Assembly (NCBI GenBank): GCA_035361075.1
Contig: DAOSBX010000028.1
Coordinates: forward strand, 1 to 46,141
DNA: 46,141 nucleotides
Direction of reading: 5' to 3'
Origin: Candidatus Hydrogenedens sp.
GTDB lineage: Bacteria; Hydrogenedentota; Hydrogenedentia; Hydrogenedentales; Hydrogenedentaceae
Each line of letters begins with the position of its first letter. The stretch's first letter is position 1. Of this stretch, positions 15,830 through 24,601 are shown piece after piece. The notes beneath the pieces are model-generated. The model was not told the origin of the DNA. It did not search any database and saw nothing but the letters and a program-made list of their open reading frames with translations. Position numbers and translations under genes: made by a program.

Positions 15830-18184
15830 TTATCTTGGTTGTAATGTATAACCTTTTACATGACGGGCTCCTAAAATAGAAACGTCATTAAGGGTAAAAT
15901 GAATACAGATTCCACCATGATAGTCTGTCCGCCAATAAGGGACGTGATATTGTTCTAACAATTCCTTTATTTCAGCTCGCATCCCAAAATTTCGATGAAA
16001 TCCATTGCAAGAAATCACCACTGCCTGCGGTTTTACCATCTCAAGAAAGTCCCTATTTAAAGAGTTTTTCAGACCATGATGCGGTAATTTTAAAATGTGT
16101 GCTGAAAATTTATCTGGTTGCAATTCCTTTTTAGCAATCTCTGCTGGAAAATCGCCTGTCAATAAAGTTGTAAAATTATCATAGCAAAACTTCACAACGA
16201 CGGAATTGTAATTTGTCTCTATATAAGCGACTTTACCAGCATAAAGGACATCGAGCCAACCTTTTTTAAGATATATCCGCTTGCCTGCTTCTAATTTTAA
16301 AATTGAGCATTTAATCATTTTAATTCTTTCCAGTAGTTCCATACCTAATGGATTTGTTTCAAAACCTTCACCATAAAGGAAATTATCAACTTGATAGGTT
16401 TCAATAATAGGTATTAACCCACCAATATGGTCTTCATCTGCATGTGACGCAATAACATAATCAAGTTTACGAATCCCTTGGGCATGGAGAAATGGAACAA
16501 CTATCGCCCGTCCCTTATCTTCTGTTCCACTATCAAAAAGTAGATGTTCACCCTCAGGTGTTGTAATTACAATAGCATCTCCATGTCCAACATCAAGCAG
16601 ATGAACAAAGCCTCCTTTGTTTAAGTATAGCCCACTCCACGTGAACCATAGGATAACACACGAAGATAAAAGAAAAAGCAGGTCTCTCCTTTTGAAAGTC
16701 CTTAAATATCGATATAAGAAATAGGAGGTGACAAAGTATACTAAAACACCTATATATGTTGGATGAGACAAATAAATGATCGTTTGCGAAACCGAACTGC
16801 CAAAGGAGCATATCCATTGTATTAATAACAGGGAGAGGGAACTGGAATAGAAAAAGAGGTAAGGAATACCAGGAAGAAAAATGGTAATAACTCCTCCTAC
16901 ACTTGATATAAGATAAATACCAACAAGAGGTACAACTAAAAGATTAATTAATGGAGAGAGAAAATTTACTTGTGTATTGAATTTCATCAGTAGTGGAAGT
17001 AGAAGAATTTGTGCAGATATAACAACTGTCACATAGGACCTAAGTGTCCATGGTAAAAATCTAAACAACTTGGATATCGGCTTATCAAATAATATAATAG
17101 ATGCTACTGCCATAAATGACATCTGTGTTCCTACGTCGCGAATGCAATCAGGATTAAATGTAAACAAAAGAAGGGCTGTGAGGGAAAGAGAGGATAGAAT
17201 ATCTCCCTCCCGTTTACAAATAACATATATCTCGTAAATGCTCAACATTAACAAAGCCCTTAATGACGAACCATGCGCCCCACTCATTATGGTGTATAAA
17301 AAGCAAACTATCAGGGCAAAGATGCCTGCACCTTTCTCCTTAAATGGAACGATTATCTGCCATAACTTGCGAATGCACCAATACAAAAGTCCAATATGTA
17401 ATCCAGAAATAGCAAGGATGTGTATTGTTCCTGTTCTAACAAACTGCTGTTTTTCTTCAAAACTTAAACCACTTCGGTCGCCTAACCAGATAGCATGGGC
17501 TATATCTACCGTAGATGATGGAGAATATTTTATAAACCGCCCATAAAGGTATTGTTGAAGTTTAGAAATCCAGAAGAGAGGAGAGATGTGGTATTCATGC
17601 AGAATTTTAAGTTGTTTTCCCGATGTCTGAATTTTTGAGAAAACCATCTGTGAATGTAGATAATCCTCATAGTTGTATAGGGAGAGATTGTTAGGACTTA
17701 AATAGATATTAGGTTTTCCAACCACTCTAAGTTTTGTATGAACATATATAGGATGTGTAATATTCTTACAGTCAACCGACATCTTACCCTTCATATCTGT
17801 CCATGTGCCACGGCTATTTTTAACACGGAGAACTTGCAATATAAATCGAAGCTCAGGAGAGTCAGCATTAAAAGGTTCATTCTTAACCACATATCCTTCC
17901 ACTTCAACGCGAGTATTGACCGGGTTTTGTTTTAACCACTGAAACAAGGCATCCCCCTCTTTCGGGAAAGGATTAGAAAGGTATGTAATAGAACCCACTG
18001 AGAAGAAAAGAATAAATATCCAAATCTCATCATAGGATTGAAATCTATGTTTTCCAAAACATAAAAACAGGCTGAGAATAAAAGTTAAAACACAGATATA
18101 CCAGTTAATCCACTGGAATTCAGCGAGGATAAAGCCAGTAACAAACCCTCCGCATGCAACAACTAAATGCCTGTTGATTAACAT
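15830..18184 (-). CDS. comEC: ComEC/Rec2 DNA-uptake channel protein
   Basis: A 784-aa polytopic membrane protein, the putative channel that carries single-stranded DNA across the inner membrane in natural competence. Domains in order: N-terminal TM hairpins (1-65), an OB-like soluble domain (about 90-200), the competence domain with HILAISGLHIGLLYW (about 250-265) and many TM helices to about residue 500, then a metallo-beta-lactamase domain starting at LLDVGHGDAIVI (about 530) with the metal motif ASHADEDHIGG. All parts are complete. No SD is visible before ATG; a TATAAA at 18228-18233 on the minus strand may be a -10 box. No other com gene is adjacent, although a pseudopilin lies at the start of the window. 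Confidence 0.94.
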   Translation of the reverse strand: MLINRHLVVACGGFVTGFILAEFQWINWYICVLTFILSLFLCFGKHRFQSYDEIWIFILFFSVGSITYLSNPFPKEGDALFQWLKQNPVNTRVEVEGYVVKNEPFNADSPELRFILQVLRVKNSRGTWTDMKGKMSVDCKNITHPIYVHTKLRVVGKPNIYLSPNNLSLYNYEDYLHSQMVFSKIQTSGKQLKILHEYHISPLFWISKLQQYLYGRFIKYSPSSTVDIAHAIWLGDRSGLSFEEKQQFVRTGTIHILAISGLHIGLLYWCIRKLWQIIVPFKEKGAGIFALIVCFLYTIMSGAHGSSLRALLMLSIYEIYVICKREGDILSSLSLTALLLFTFNPDCIRDVGTQMSFMAVASIILFDKPISKLFRFLPWTLRSYVTVVISAQILLLPLLMKFNTQVNFLSPLINLLVVPLVGIYLISSVGGVITIFLPGIPYLFFYSSSLSLLLIQWICSFGSSVSQTIIYLSHPTYIGVLVYFVTSYFLYRYLRTFKRRDLLFLLSSCVILWFTWSGLYLNKGGFVHLLDVGHGDAIVITTPEGEHLLFDSGTEDKGRAIVVPFLHAQGIRKLDYVIASHADEDHIGGLIPIIETYQVDNFLYGEGFETNPLGMELLERIKMIKCSILKLEAGKRIYLKKGWLDVLYAGKVAYIETNYNSVVVKFCYDNFTTLLTGDFPAEIAKKELQPDKFSAHILKLPHHGLKNSLNRDFLEMVKPQAVVISCNGFHRNFGMRAEIKELLEQYHVPYWRTDYHGGICIHFTLNDVSILGARHVKGYTLQPR

Positions 18185-18274
18185 TTTATATACTATTATT
18201 TAGCCTGTATTGATTGTTCTTATCATTTTTATAGTACTTGCCTACTAAACAACAGTTTCTAATTTTTTATATTG

Positions 18275-19321
18275 TTATTTCCCTTCAGCAATTTGTTTTT
18301 CTGCATTTGCTAAGACCTCTTCAAGTCGAATAGGTTTCCCTCCCTGACGTTTGCTTTCATCCGCAGATTCCATAAATAAAAACATTTCGATACTTTCTTC
18401 TGGGTCTACTGGCGGTACACCAGTTCTAAAAAATTTAACAATTTCTTCAGCCAACGGTGAAAAATCACTATCCTCCTCTTGGCGTGCAGTTCCCTTCTCT
18501 CCAAAAGCAATAACTTGATGAGGTAAATCTCCCTTCCGCAATCCAACCAAAACTCCAACACGTCCATCCTTCCAAACACCTGTAACTACATCCGTATCAG
18601 CTGTGCTGACCCGTGTTACCGTTTCGCAACCTCTACCTAACACTGTATAAAGAGCCTCTGTCGGATGTATCCCATACCAGAACAAATCAGGATGGTGAGG
18701 CTCCAAATGACACGGGCCATAGGAGATGGCCGTATGTATTGGACCAATATCTTGCTTTAACATCTGTGTCAAGCCCTTATAAAAACGATAAGAAGAACTG
18801 GTAAACCAAGGGACATTATGTTCTTTAGCCAACTTCGCAATTTTAATGGCGTCTGTTAACGAACCTGCAAGTGGTTTATCAATGAAAACCCGTTTTTTGG
18901 CTTCGAATATAGGTTTTACTTGTTCAAGGTGCACACGCCCATCTACACTGGTAAGCATCACAGCATCAACCCGTGAACATAATTCCTCGATAGAATTTAC
19001 AATCTCAACACCAAACTCTTTCTTTAATCGCTCCGTAAAACCAGCAACACGTGAAGAACTGGCTTCAAGGTCTGGACTACCTCCAGGATACCCAAGAATA
19101 ATTCGTGCACCAGGAACACGTTTAGGATTGTTCATATCATTATATATCTGTGCAAAGGTGATAACATGTGAGGTATCTAACCCAACCAAACCAATGTTAA
19201 GTTCTTTGTCAGTCTCTTGTAACGGTGGAGCCTGTGAAGTATCTTGTGCCTGTCCACAGAATGACATTGATAATACAATCAAACAAGCCACGAAAAACAA
19301 GTGAAAACCTAAACTTTGCAT
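18275..19321 (-). CDS. Sec-exported Gfo/Idh/MocA-like protein with degenerate Rossmann loop
   Basis: A 348-aa member of the Gfo/Idh/MocA superfamily carrying a Sec-type signal peptide (residues 1-25, ending FCGQAQ; no twin arginine). The first beta strand continues into IGLVGLDTSHVI, where the usual GxGxxG nucleotide loop is replaced by G-L-D-T-S-H. The EKP motif appears as DKPLAGSLTDAIK, keeping the lysine, and GIHPTEALY is the expected substrate-pocket histidine segment. Length is typical. It could be an enzyme with an unusual cofactor loop or a binding protein that lost redox activity; the sequence alone does not decide. Start ATG has AGGA eight bases upstream. It follows the fucosidase gene on the same strand after 342 bp, so it is probably transcribed on its own. 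Confidence 0.83.
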   Translation of the reverse strand: MQSLGFHLFFVACLIVLSMSFCGQAQDTSQAPPLQETDKELNIGLVGLDTSHVITFAQIYNDMNNPKRVPGARIILGYPGGSPDLEASSSRVAGFTERLKKEFGVEIVNSIEELCSRVDAVMLTSVDGRVHLEQVKPIFEAKKRVFIDKPLAGSLTDAIKIAKLAKEHNVPWFTSSSYRFYKGLTQMLKQDIGPIHTAISYGPCHLEPHHPDLFWYGIHPTEALYTVLGRGCETVTRVSTADTDVVTGVWKDGRVGVLVGLRKGDLPHQVIAFGEKGTARQEEDSDFSPLAEEIVKFFRTGVPPVDPEESIEMFLFMESADESKRQGGKPIRLEEVLANAEKQIAEGK

Positions 19322-19663
19322 TGTCTTATTCCTTATCTTGCAAATTGAATTTATATTTGACCCTATCTTTTATAGTGTAGTTTAATTTTCCTACAATCTC
19401 CTAATCAAATCAATCTCTACTTCCCCTTTCCTAACTACAGATTTACAATACCTTTTAACTACAAAACAATAGCAAATGTGAAATAATGTAACATCAAAAT
19501 AAATATCGAGAGAGTACATAAGGCAATTAATATGCAGATAAGGTATAAATGGCTATTATGTATATGACATAGTCTGGGCAGTCGTCACCTTAACAAGGAT
19601 ATGAATAACAATTTAGTAAACGTATGTATTCGTCCGTTGAATATTGAAAATATCTACAGAACT
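19322..19663. other. 342-bp AT-rich intergenic region
   Basis: Lies between the fucosidase stop and the start of the downstream exported Gfo-like gene, both on the minus strand. It contains the candidate promoter at 19369-19396 and otherwise no gene, hairpin-plus-U-tract or repeat that I can support. Confidence 0.5.
19369..19396 (-). promoter_or_regulatory. Possible promoter of the exported Gfo-like gene
   Basis: On the minus strand: TTGTAG (19396-19391), 16-bp spacer, TATAAA (19374-19369). The -10 matches 5 of 6 consensus bases; the -35 matches only TTG. It predicts a leader of about 40 bases. Confidence 0.28.
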
Positions 19664-20983
19664 TTAAAACGTTAACTTAAACACCCAGGCGTGTTGGCAG
19701 GGAATTTGTACTGGTGAAACACATGGGGTTGTTATTATCCATTCACCATTATCGTCCTCTACAGGAATCGTTATATCGGTGCCTAATAGGGTAACTTTTG
19801 GTGAGGTCTGGAATTCGTTAGATTTCGGGATAGCCCATTTATCGGGAGGCCATTTCAAAGCAATAGCATATATGGTGTTCCCCTTGCGGGTGAAACGGAA
19901 ATTCTCCATCTTTGGGGCATCTTTCCATACGTCCGTTCCATAAATAGAATCGCCATTGACTTCTAACCATTTGCCCATTTCTAATAATCGTTCCTGCATT
20001 ATCTCTGGTATGCGTCCATCTGCGGATGGACCTATGTCCAGTAGCAGGTTACCCCCTCGCGAGACATTGTCTATCAGCAGGTGAAGCAATTCCGTTGTGC
20101 TACGGTAACAATCCGCATCCTCATTTCTATTTAGACCAAACGATTTGCCCATACCCTGACATTCTTCAAATCTACCTTGTTTAATTAGATGTCCATCAGG
20201 AATATTCCCGTACTCGGGTGTTGCGAAGCCCCCATGAATATTTCTACATTCCTTACCCCAGCGGTCATTTATTGCAATATCTTTTGGTGCGGGCGATTCA
20301 TTAAATAGCCATGCTAAAAATTCCGTGCTACGCCAGACGGAACTTGGATGATCCCATTCACCATCTGGCCAAAATACATCTGGCTTATATCGAACAATCA
20401 AATCCTTCATCTGTGGTAACATGTATTCATCTACATATGTATTCACATCAGTGTTATAAAGTGGATTAAACCATTCATACATACAGTAGTAAAACCCCAT
20501 TTTCAAACCCATTTTCCTGACAGCAGTTATCAAATCCCCTGCCAAATCCCGATGTGGACCTATATCTACAGAATTCCAATTCCAACTATGCGGTGCTTGC
20601 CAGAGACAGAAACCTTCAACATGTTTTGAAGTTAGAACAACATATTTTGCTCCTGAGCGTTTAAATATATCTGCCCATTGGTCTGGGTCGAATAACTCTG
20701 CTTTAAACATCGGTGCAAAATCCTGATATTTGAACGTCTCACCATATTTCTCTTTATGGAATTTCCATGTCTCGCTATTTTTATCTTCCATATAGTACCA
20801 GTACCATTCCGCATATTGGTCTCTTGGTCCCCATGACGGAACAGAATACACGCCCCAATGGATAAAAATGCCGAACTTTGCGTCTTCGAACCATTGTGGA
20901 TTGGGTCTTTGGTCTAATGACTCCCAGGTCGGCTCATACCCCACTCCAATACCTACCAGAAGCAACATGGATAATAAATTCAT
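19664..20983 (-). CDS. GH29 alpha-L-fucosidase
   Basis: A 439-aa glycoside hydrolase family 29 enzyme that removes terminal alpha-L-fucose. Family landmarks are WFEDAKFGIFIHWGVYSVPSW (about 31-51), ADIFKRSGAKYVVLTSKHVEGFCLW (about 104-128) and KPDVFWPDGEW with Asp207 as the probable nucleophile; NVSRGGNLLLDIGPSADG is the conserved motif near the end of the catalytic barrel, followed by a small beta domain. The usual KHHDGF element reads KHVEGF here. The N-terminus is hydrophobic (about residues 1-15) and may be a short signal peptide without the normal basic residues. Start ATG has AAGGA six bases upstream. Confidence 0.9.
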   Translation of the reverse strand: MNLLSMLLLVGIGVGYEPTWESLDQRPNPQWFEDAKFGIFIHWGVYSVPSWGPRDQYAEWYWYYMEDKNSETWKFHKEKYGETFKYQDFAPMFKAELFDPDQWADIFKRSGAKYVVLTSKHVEGFCLWQAPHSWNWNSVDIGPHRDLAGDLITAVRKMGLKMGFYYCMYEWFNPLYNTDVNTYVDEYMLPQMKDLIVRYKPDVFWPDGEWDHPSSVWRSTEFLAWLFNESPAPKDIAINDRWGKECRNIHGGFATPEYGNIPDGHLIKQGRFEECQGMGKSFGLNRNEDADCYRSTTELLHLLIDNVSRGGNLLLDIGPSADGRIPEIMQERLLEMGKWLEVNGDSIYGTDVWKDAPKMENFRFTRKGNTIYAIALKWPPDKWAIPKSNEFQTSPKVTLLGTDITIPVEDDNGEWIITTPCVSPVQIPCQHAWVFKLTF

Positions 20984-21118
20984 AAATGTTCCTTTCTTTT
21001 ATACAGTAAGTCATAACATGTACAAAATGAGCCATTGAAATTAGTGTAGCATAAACATTTGTCTGATTGTATCTCTGATTGCTGAGTGAAAATGGTTTTA
21101 AATTGACTTCGGTTGTTT

Positions 21119-21580
21119 TTACTTTTTAGCAGAACGAGGGACAACAAGAACAGGACATTCAGCACGGCGTACGACTCGTTCGGTAACGCTTCCAAAGAAA
21201 GGCCGTTCCCATGTGCTGTGTCCTCTACGCCCCATAACAATCATGTCTACTTTTCTTTCATTTGCAAATTCCAATATGGTTTGATAGTCCCTTCCGATTC
21301 GAATCTCAACCAACACAGCGACCTCAGGAGGTATTTTAGATAAGTAGGTTTGAGCAATCCGATTGTCAATATCTTGTCTGGCTTTTTCATCGAGATTTTC
21401 AACCTCATAAATATATGTTTTCCAAAACTGTGCTTCCGGTTCCGGAATTACATGTAAGATAGTCAGAATGGATTGGGGTCGTCGTAAAACCAAATCTAAA
21501 GCATAATCAAAAGCAATATCTGCGTTTTCAGAAAAATCTGTACAGAAAAGCACATGGAATAACGAGTTCTCTTTACTCAT
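21119..21580 (-). CDS. Universal stress protein UspA family, TRAP-associated
   Basis: A 153-aa single-domain Usp protein. The ATP-binding consensus G-2x-G-9x-G(S/T) is intact at GRRGHSTWERPFFGS, followed by VTERVVRRAECPVLVVP. It is the last gene of the TRAP operon, 24 bp behind dctM, with GAGG eight bases before ATG. In the ectoine TRAP system TeaABC, the linked Usp protein TeaD binds ATP and modulates transport; the same arrangement suggests a regulatory subunit here (inference from context). Confidence 0.92.
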   Translation of the reverse strand: MSKENSLFHVLFCTDFSENADIAFDYALDLVLRRPQSILTILHVIPEPEAQFWKTYIYEVENLDEKARQDIDNRIAQTYLSKIPPEVAVLVEIRIGRDYQTILEFANERKVDMIVMGRRGHSTWERPFFGSVTERVVRRAECPVLVVPRSAKK

Positions 21581-21604
21581 ATCTGCATCCTCATAAAAGG
21601 TTGG

Positions 21605-22912
21605 TTAAACTGTTGATAACCAGTTTGGAAAAAATAAAATGAGATTTGGGATAAATAAGAAAAGTATACTCACAATAACAAGTATCCATAAAAATGGAAT
21701 CGAACCACGGAACACAGTAGATAAAGGCAAATCTCGTTCCATCCCACTAACTACATAGACATTAATACCCACAGGTGGTGAGATTACTCCGATTTGAGTT
21801 AATAATACAATCATTACCCCAAACCAAATAGGGTCATATCCTAATTGCTGTATAACTGGGTAAAAGATAGGAATAGTCAAAAGAATGAGAGCCAACGCAT
21901 CAATAAAGCAACCTCCTACCATATAGAAAATGAGTACAAGTAAACAAATTCCCCAGTTGGGCAAAGGTAATCCAATCAGTCCATTTGCAATGGTCATAGG
22001 TAAACGAGTAATAGCGAAGAAACGTCCTAAAATCACCGCACCTGTAACAATAATAAGAATCATGCACGATGTTCTAATTGTTTCCATCAGTGCTCGCACA
22101 AACCCGTTCCATGTAATTTGCCGTAATATTATTGAAAGGAGTATCGTTCCTCCAGCACCGATGCCTGCCCCTTCAGTTGGAGTGAAAAATCCCAAAAAGA
22201 TACCCACCATTACTATTAGAAAGAGGATAAGTGTCTCTATAACTCCTCCTAACGAAATAAGTTTTTCTCGCAATCCCGTTTTAGGACCTGCAGGACCTAA
22301 GTCTGGATTTTTAAGGCAACGGATATAAATACTTATACAAAACAGTAAAGCAACAAAAACACCAGGGAAAATGCCCGCTATAAAAAGTTTACCTATGGAT
22401 TGTTGAGTAAGAATTCCATAAACGATGAATACAACACTGGGGGGAATCATCATCCCTAATCCACCAGCAGAAGCAACCGTTCCACTGGCTAATGCATCAT
22501 TGTATTTATACCTCCGCATTTCAGGTAAAGCAACTGCAGACATTGTCGCAGCAGTGGCAGGACCTGACCCACAAATAGTCCCGAAGAGAGCACATGCGAC
22601 AACCGTAGCCATAGCTAAACCACCTGGAAGAGAACCAATCCACTGATAAGCAGAACGAAATAATCGTTTGCTAATACCTGAATGAAATGCAACTTGCCCC
22701 ATCAGAACGAAGAGCGGTATTACTACGAGGCTGGTCGATGAAAATGTGTCAATTAAATCACTCGCGAGCATAGTAAACGCAGCATTTTTACTGGTTACCC
22801 ATGCAAACCCTGCCAATCCAATACCCATCATTGAAAAAGCCACAGGCATACTTGCCATGAGTAATAATAACAAGAGAGCAATTCCGACAATCCCGTAACC
22901 TGTTAGACTCAT
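21605..22912 (-). CDS. dctM: TRAP transporter large permease (DctM)
   Basis: A 435-aa integral membrane protein with about 12 hydrophobic segments; it forms the ion-coupled translocation channel of a tripartite ATP-independent periplasmic transporter. DctM landmarks include ALFGTICGSGPATAATMSAVALPEM (about 105-130), GGLGMMIPPSVVFIVYGILT and FFTPTEGAGIGAGG. The start overlaps the dctQ stop as ATGA (22909-22912), showing translational coupling of the two membrane subunits. Confidence 0.95.
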   Translation of the reverse strand: MSLTGYGIVGIALLLLLLMASMPVAFSMMGIGLAGFAWVTSKNAAFTMLASDLIDTFSSTSLVVIPLFVLMGQVAFHSGISKRLFRSAYQWIGSLPGGLAMATVVACALFGTICGSGPATAATMSAVALPEMRRYKYNDALASGTVASAGGLGMMIPPSVVFIVYGILTQQSIGKLFIAGIFPGVFVALLFCISIYIRCLKNPDLGPAGPKTGLREKLISLGGVIETLILFLIVMVGIFLGFFTPTEGAGIGAGGTILLSIILRQITWNGFVRALMETIRTSCMILIIVTGAVILGRFFAITRLPMTIANGLIGLPLPNWGICLLVLIFYMVGGCFIDALALILLTIPIFYPVIQQLGYDPIWFGVMIVLLTQIGVISPPVGINVYVVSGMERDLPLSTVFRGSIPFLWILVIVSILFLFIPNLILFFPNWLSTV

Positions 22913-23418
22913 GGCTTAATCAATTCCTTCCCAGGTTGAAGGATATGATAGATTTTTACAAGTGAGGTCACTCCAAAGGAAAGGGCTAACCAGAAGGGAA
23001 CCCAGAATATAGGTAATTGTACTGTTGCGGTAACTTCTCCAGAAGCGTATAAAGAAAATCCATGCTTAATCAATACTGCAATTACAGAAATGAATAAGAT
23101 AAGCATCAACAAACGGGAAATAGTATCTATAAATACCCTCCATTTTTTCCCAACTCGTCTGAAAAAAAACTCAATAGCAATATGGCCTTTGACAGCAGTC
23201 GTGTAGGGCAATGCACCACCTAAAACAACAGTCGATAATAAACGGACAAAATCAAAACTTCCTGTAATCCCCTTCCCGAAGATTCTGCCAACTACATCAA
23301 TAACAACTACCGCTACAATAAACAGCAATGCACATGCAGAAATAGCCCCCATCCCGTAAACAATAAAACGTACCCCTTTACCATATCCTTCAACAAAACG
23401 AGTCCATTTCATCTTCAA
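22909..23418 (-). CDS. dctQ: TRAP transporter small permease (DctQ)
   Basis: A 169-aa, four-TM small membrane subunit of the TRAP system (residues about 18-45, 55-75, 90-120 and 135-160). VVVIDVVGRIFGKGITGSFDFVRLL and KGHIAIEFFFRR are typical of the family. The longest frame starts with TTG at 23418; ATG at 23412 (two codons later) is an equally plausible start, with a GAGG 17 bases upstream of it (13 bases from the TTG). The gene follows dctP by about 15 bp and overlaps dctM. Confidence 0.92.
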   Translation of the reverse strand: MKMKWTRFVEGYGKGVRFIVYGMGAISACALLFIVAVVVIDVVGRIFGKGITGSFDFVRLLSTVVLGGALPYTTAVKGHIAIEFFFRRVGKKWRVFIDTISRLLMLILFISVIAVLIKHGFSLYASGEVTATVQLPIFWVPFWLALSFGVTSLVKIYHILQPGKELIKP

Positions 23419-23433
23419 AAAAATATATAACCT

Positions 23434-24495
23434 CTATTGGCTGAGTTCCTGAATCCTTTTCTGTGTGTCACTTAATATCTCTGCACGTGGTAATCCATCA
23501 TTAACTGAGACATAATCCTGAATCACAGGTTGTATTGCATTTTTCCAACGTTCTTGTTCTTCGGGGGATAATGAGATAATTTCTTTGCCCATTCCTTCAA
23601 TATATTTTCGTGCATTATCATCATCAGTATCCCATCCTTCGCCATGTTTATCTACCCATTCTTCACTAACTTTCTGTATTATTTCCCTAATATTAGGAGG
23701 CAGTGCTTCCCATTTATTCTTGTTCATGACCACAAACATGGCTGTTGTATAACCGATGCACTGGCTATTTGTCACCGCCTGGATAACTTCCCCTTGTTTC
23801 CAGCCTTGGAGTGTTTCCATAGGGCAGAAGGTCGCATCTACCACACCTTTTTGAAGGGCTTCGTATGTTTCAGGTTGACTCATTCCAATAGGTTGACCAC
23901 CCAATTTCTCAACTATTTTTGTGCATAAACCTGTGGCTCGGATTTTAAGTCCGTTCAAATCTTCCAAGGTACGGACAGGCTTCTTACTGGCTAATATCCC
24001 TGGTCCATGAGCGTGAACATAAAGCACCTGCACGTTGCTTAGCTCAGCTGGTTGATATTTCTTAACAATGTCCATCGCTACTCGTGTAGCTACCTTTCCA
24101 CTTGGATAACCCAAGGGTAAATCTAAAACTTCTAATAATGGAAACCTACCACGTGTATATGCAAAGCAACTCATACCAAGGTCTGAAACACCATTAACCA
24201 CACCTTCATAGCACTGGTCTGCCTTAGTTAGAGAACCTCCAGGATACATTATAATCTTGACTTTGCCATTTGTCCTTTTCTCAACTTCTTTTGCCCAACT
24301 TTCTGCAAGTTTGTATTGGGTATGGGTTGCAGGGAAAAACACACTATACGTTAGTTCAATTGGTTTTTCCGCTTTAGCAGGAGATGCGGAAGGAGTAGAG
24401 CCTGTCTTTTCAGAACCCCCACAACCAGTTAAAATGCACATACCAATAATGGCAATACAAGTAAGTAATAAACATGCTCCTTGTGTCTTTTTCAT
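23434..24495 (-). CDS. dctP: TRAP transporter substrate-binding lipoprotein (DctP family)
   Basis: A 353-aa extracytoplasmic solute receptor. The hydrophobic N-terminus ends in lipobox LTGC, so Cys25 should be lipidated and the protein tethered in the periplasm. DctP features are YPGGSLTKADQCYEGV, LNGLKIRATGLCTKIV, whose Arg is the usual carboxylate-binding residue, and YEALQKGVVDATFCPMETLQGWK. The ligand is probably an organic or sugar acid. The frame can be read from GTG 24504, but ATG 24495 is chosen because GAGGG lies eight bases before it and overlaps the earlier GTG. First gene of dctP-dctQ-dctM-usp; the 106-bp gap to the gene upstream allows its own promoter. Confidence 0.94.
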   Translation of the reverse strand: MKKTQGACLLLTCIAIIGMCILTGCGGSEKTGSTPSASPAKAEKPIELTYSVFFPATHTQYKLAESWAKEVEKRTNGKVKIIMYPGGSLTKADQCYEGVVNGVSDLGMSCFAYTRGRFPLLEVLDLPLGYPSGKVATRVAMDIVKKYQPAELSNVQVLYVHAHGPGILASKKPVRTLEDLNGLKIRATGLCTKIVEKLGGQPIGMSQPETYEALQKGVVDATFCPMETLQGWKQGEVIQAVTNSQCIGYTTAMFVVMNKNKWEALPPNIREIIQKVSEEWVDKHGEGWDTDDDNARKYIEGMGKEIISLSPEEQERWKNAIQPVIQDYVSVNDGLPRAEILSDTQKRIQELSQ

Positions 24496-24601
24496 ATACT
24501 TCACCCTCTTAATTAAATGTTTTTGTTCTTTAATAATAATTTGTTCCCTTTATTCCTTGCAACTTATAAAAAAATGTATGCTCTATTACGTTAAAACATA
24601 A

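Noticed and set aside
18846..19304. 152-codon plus-strand frame opposite the exported Gfo-like gene
   Set aside because: Lies fully within the better supported gene with signal peptide and SD.
21930..22328. 132-codon plus-strand frame opposite dctM
   Set aside because: Shadow of a membrane protein gene; composition rich in Lys/Pro/Ile with no recognisable motif.
24257..24601. 114-codon plus-strand frame opposite the start of dctP
   Set aside because: Overlaps the signal peptide region and SD of dctP in antisense; no independent support.
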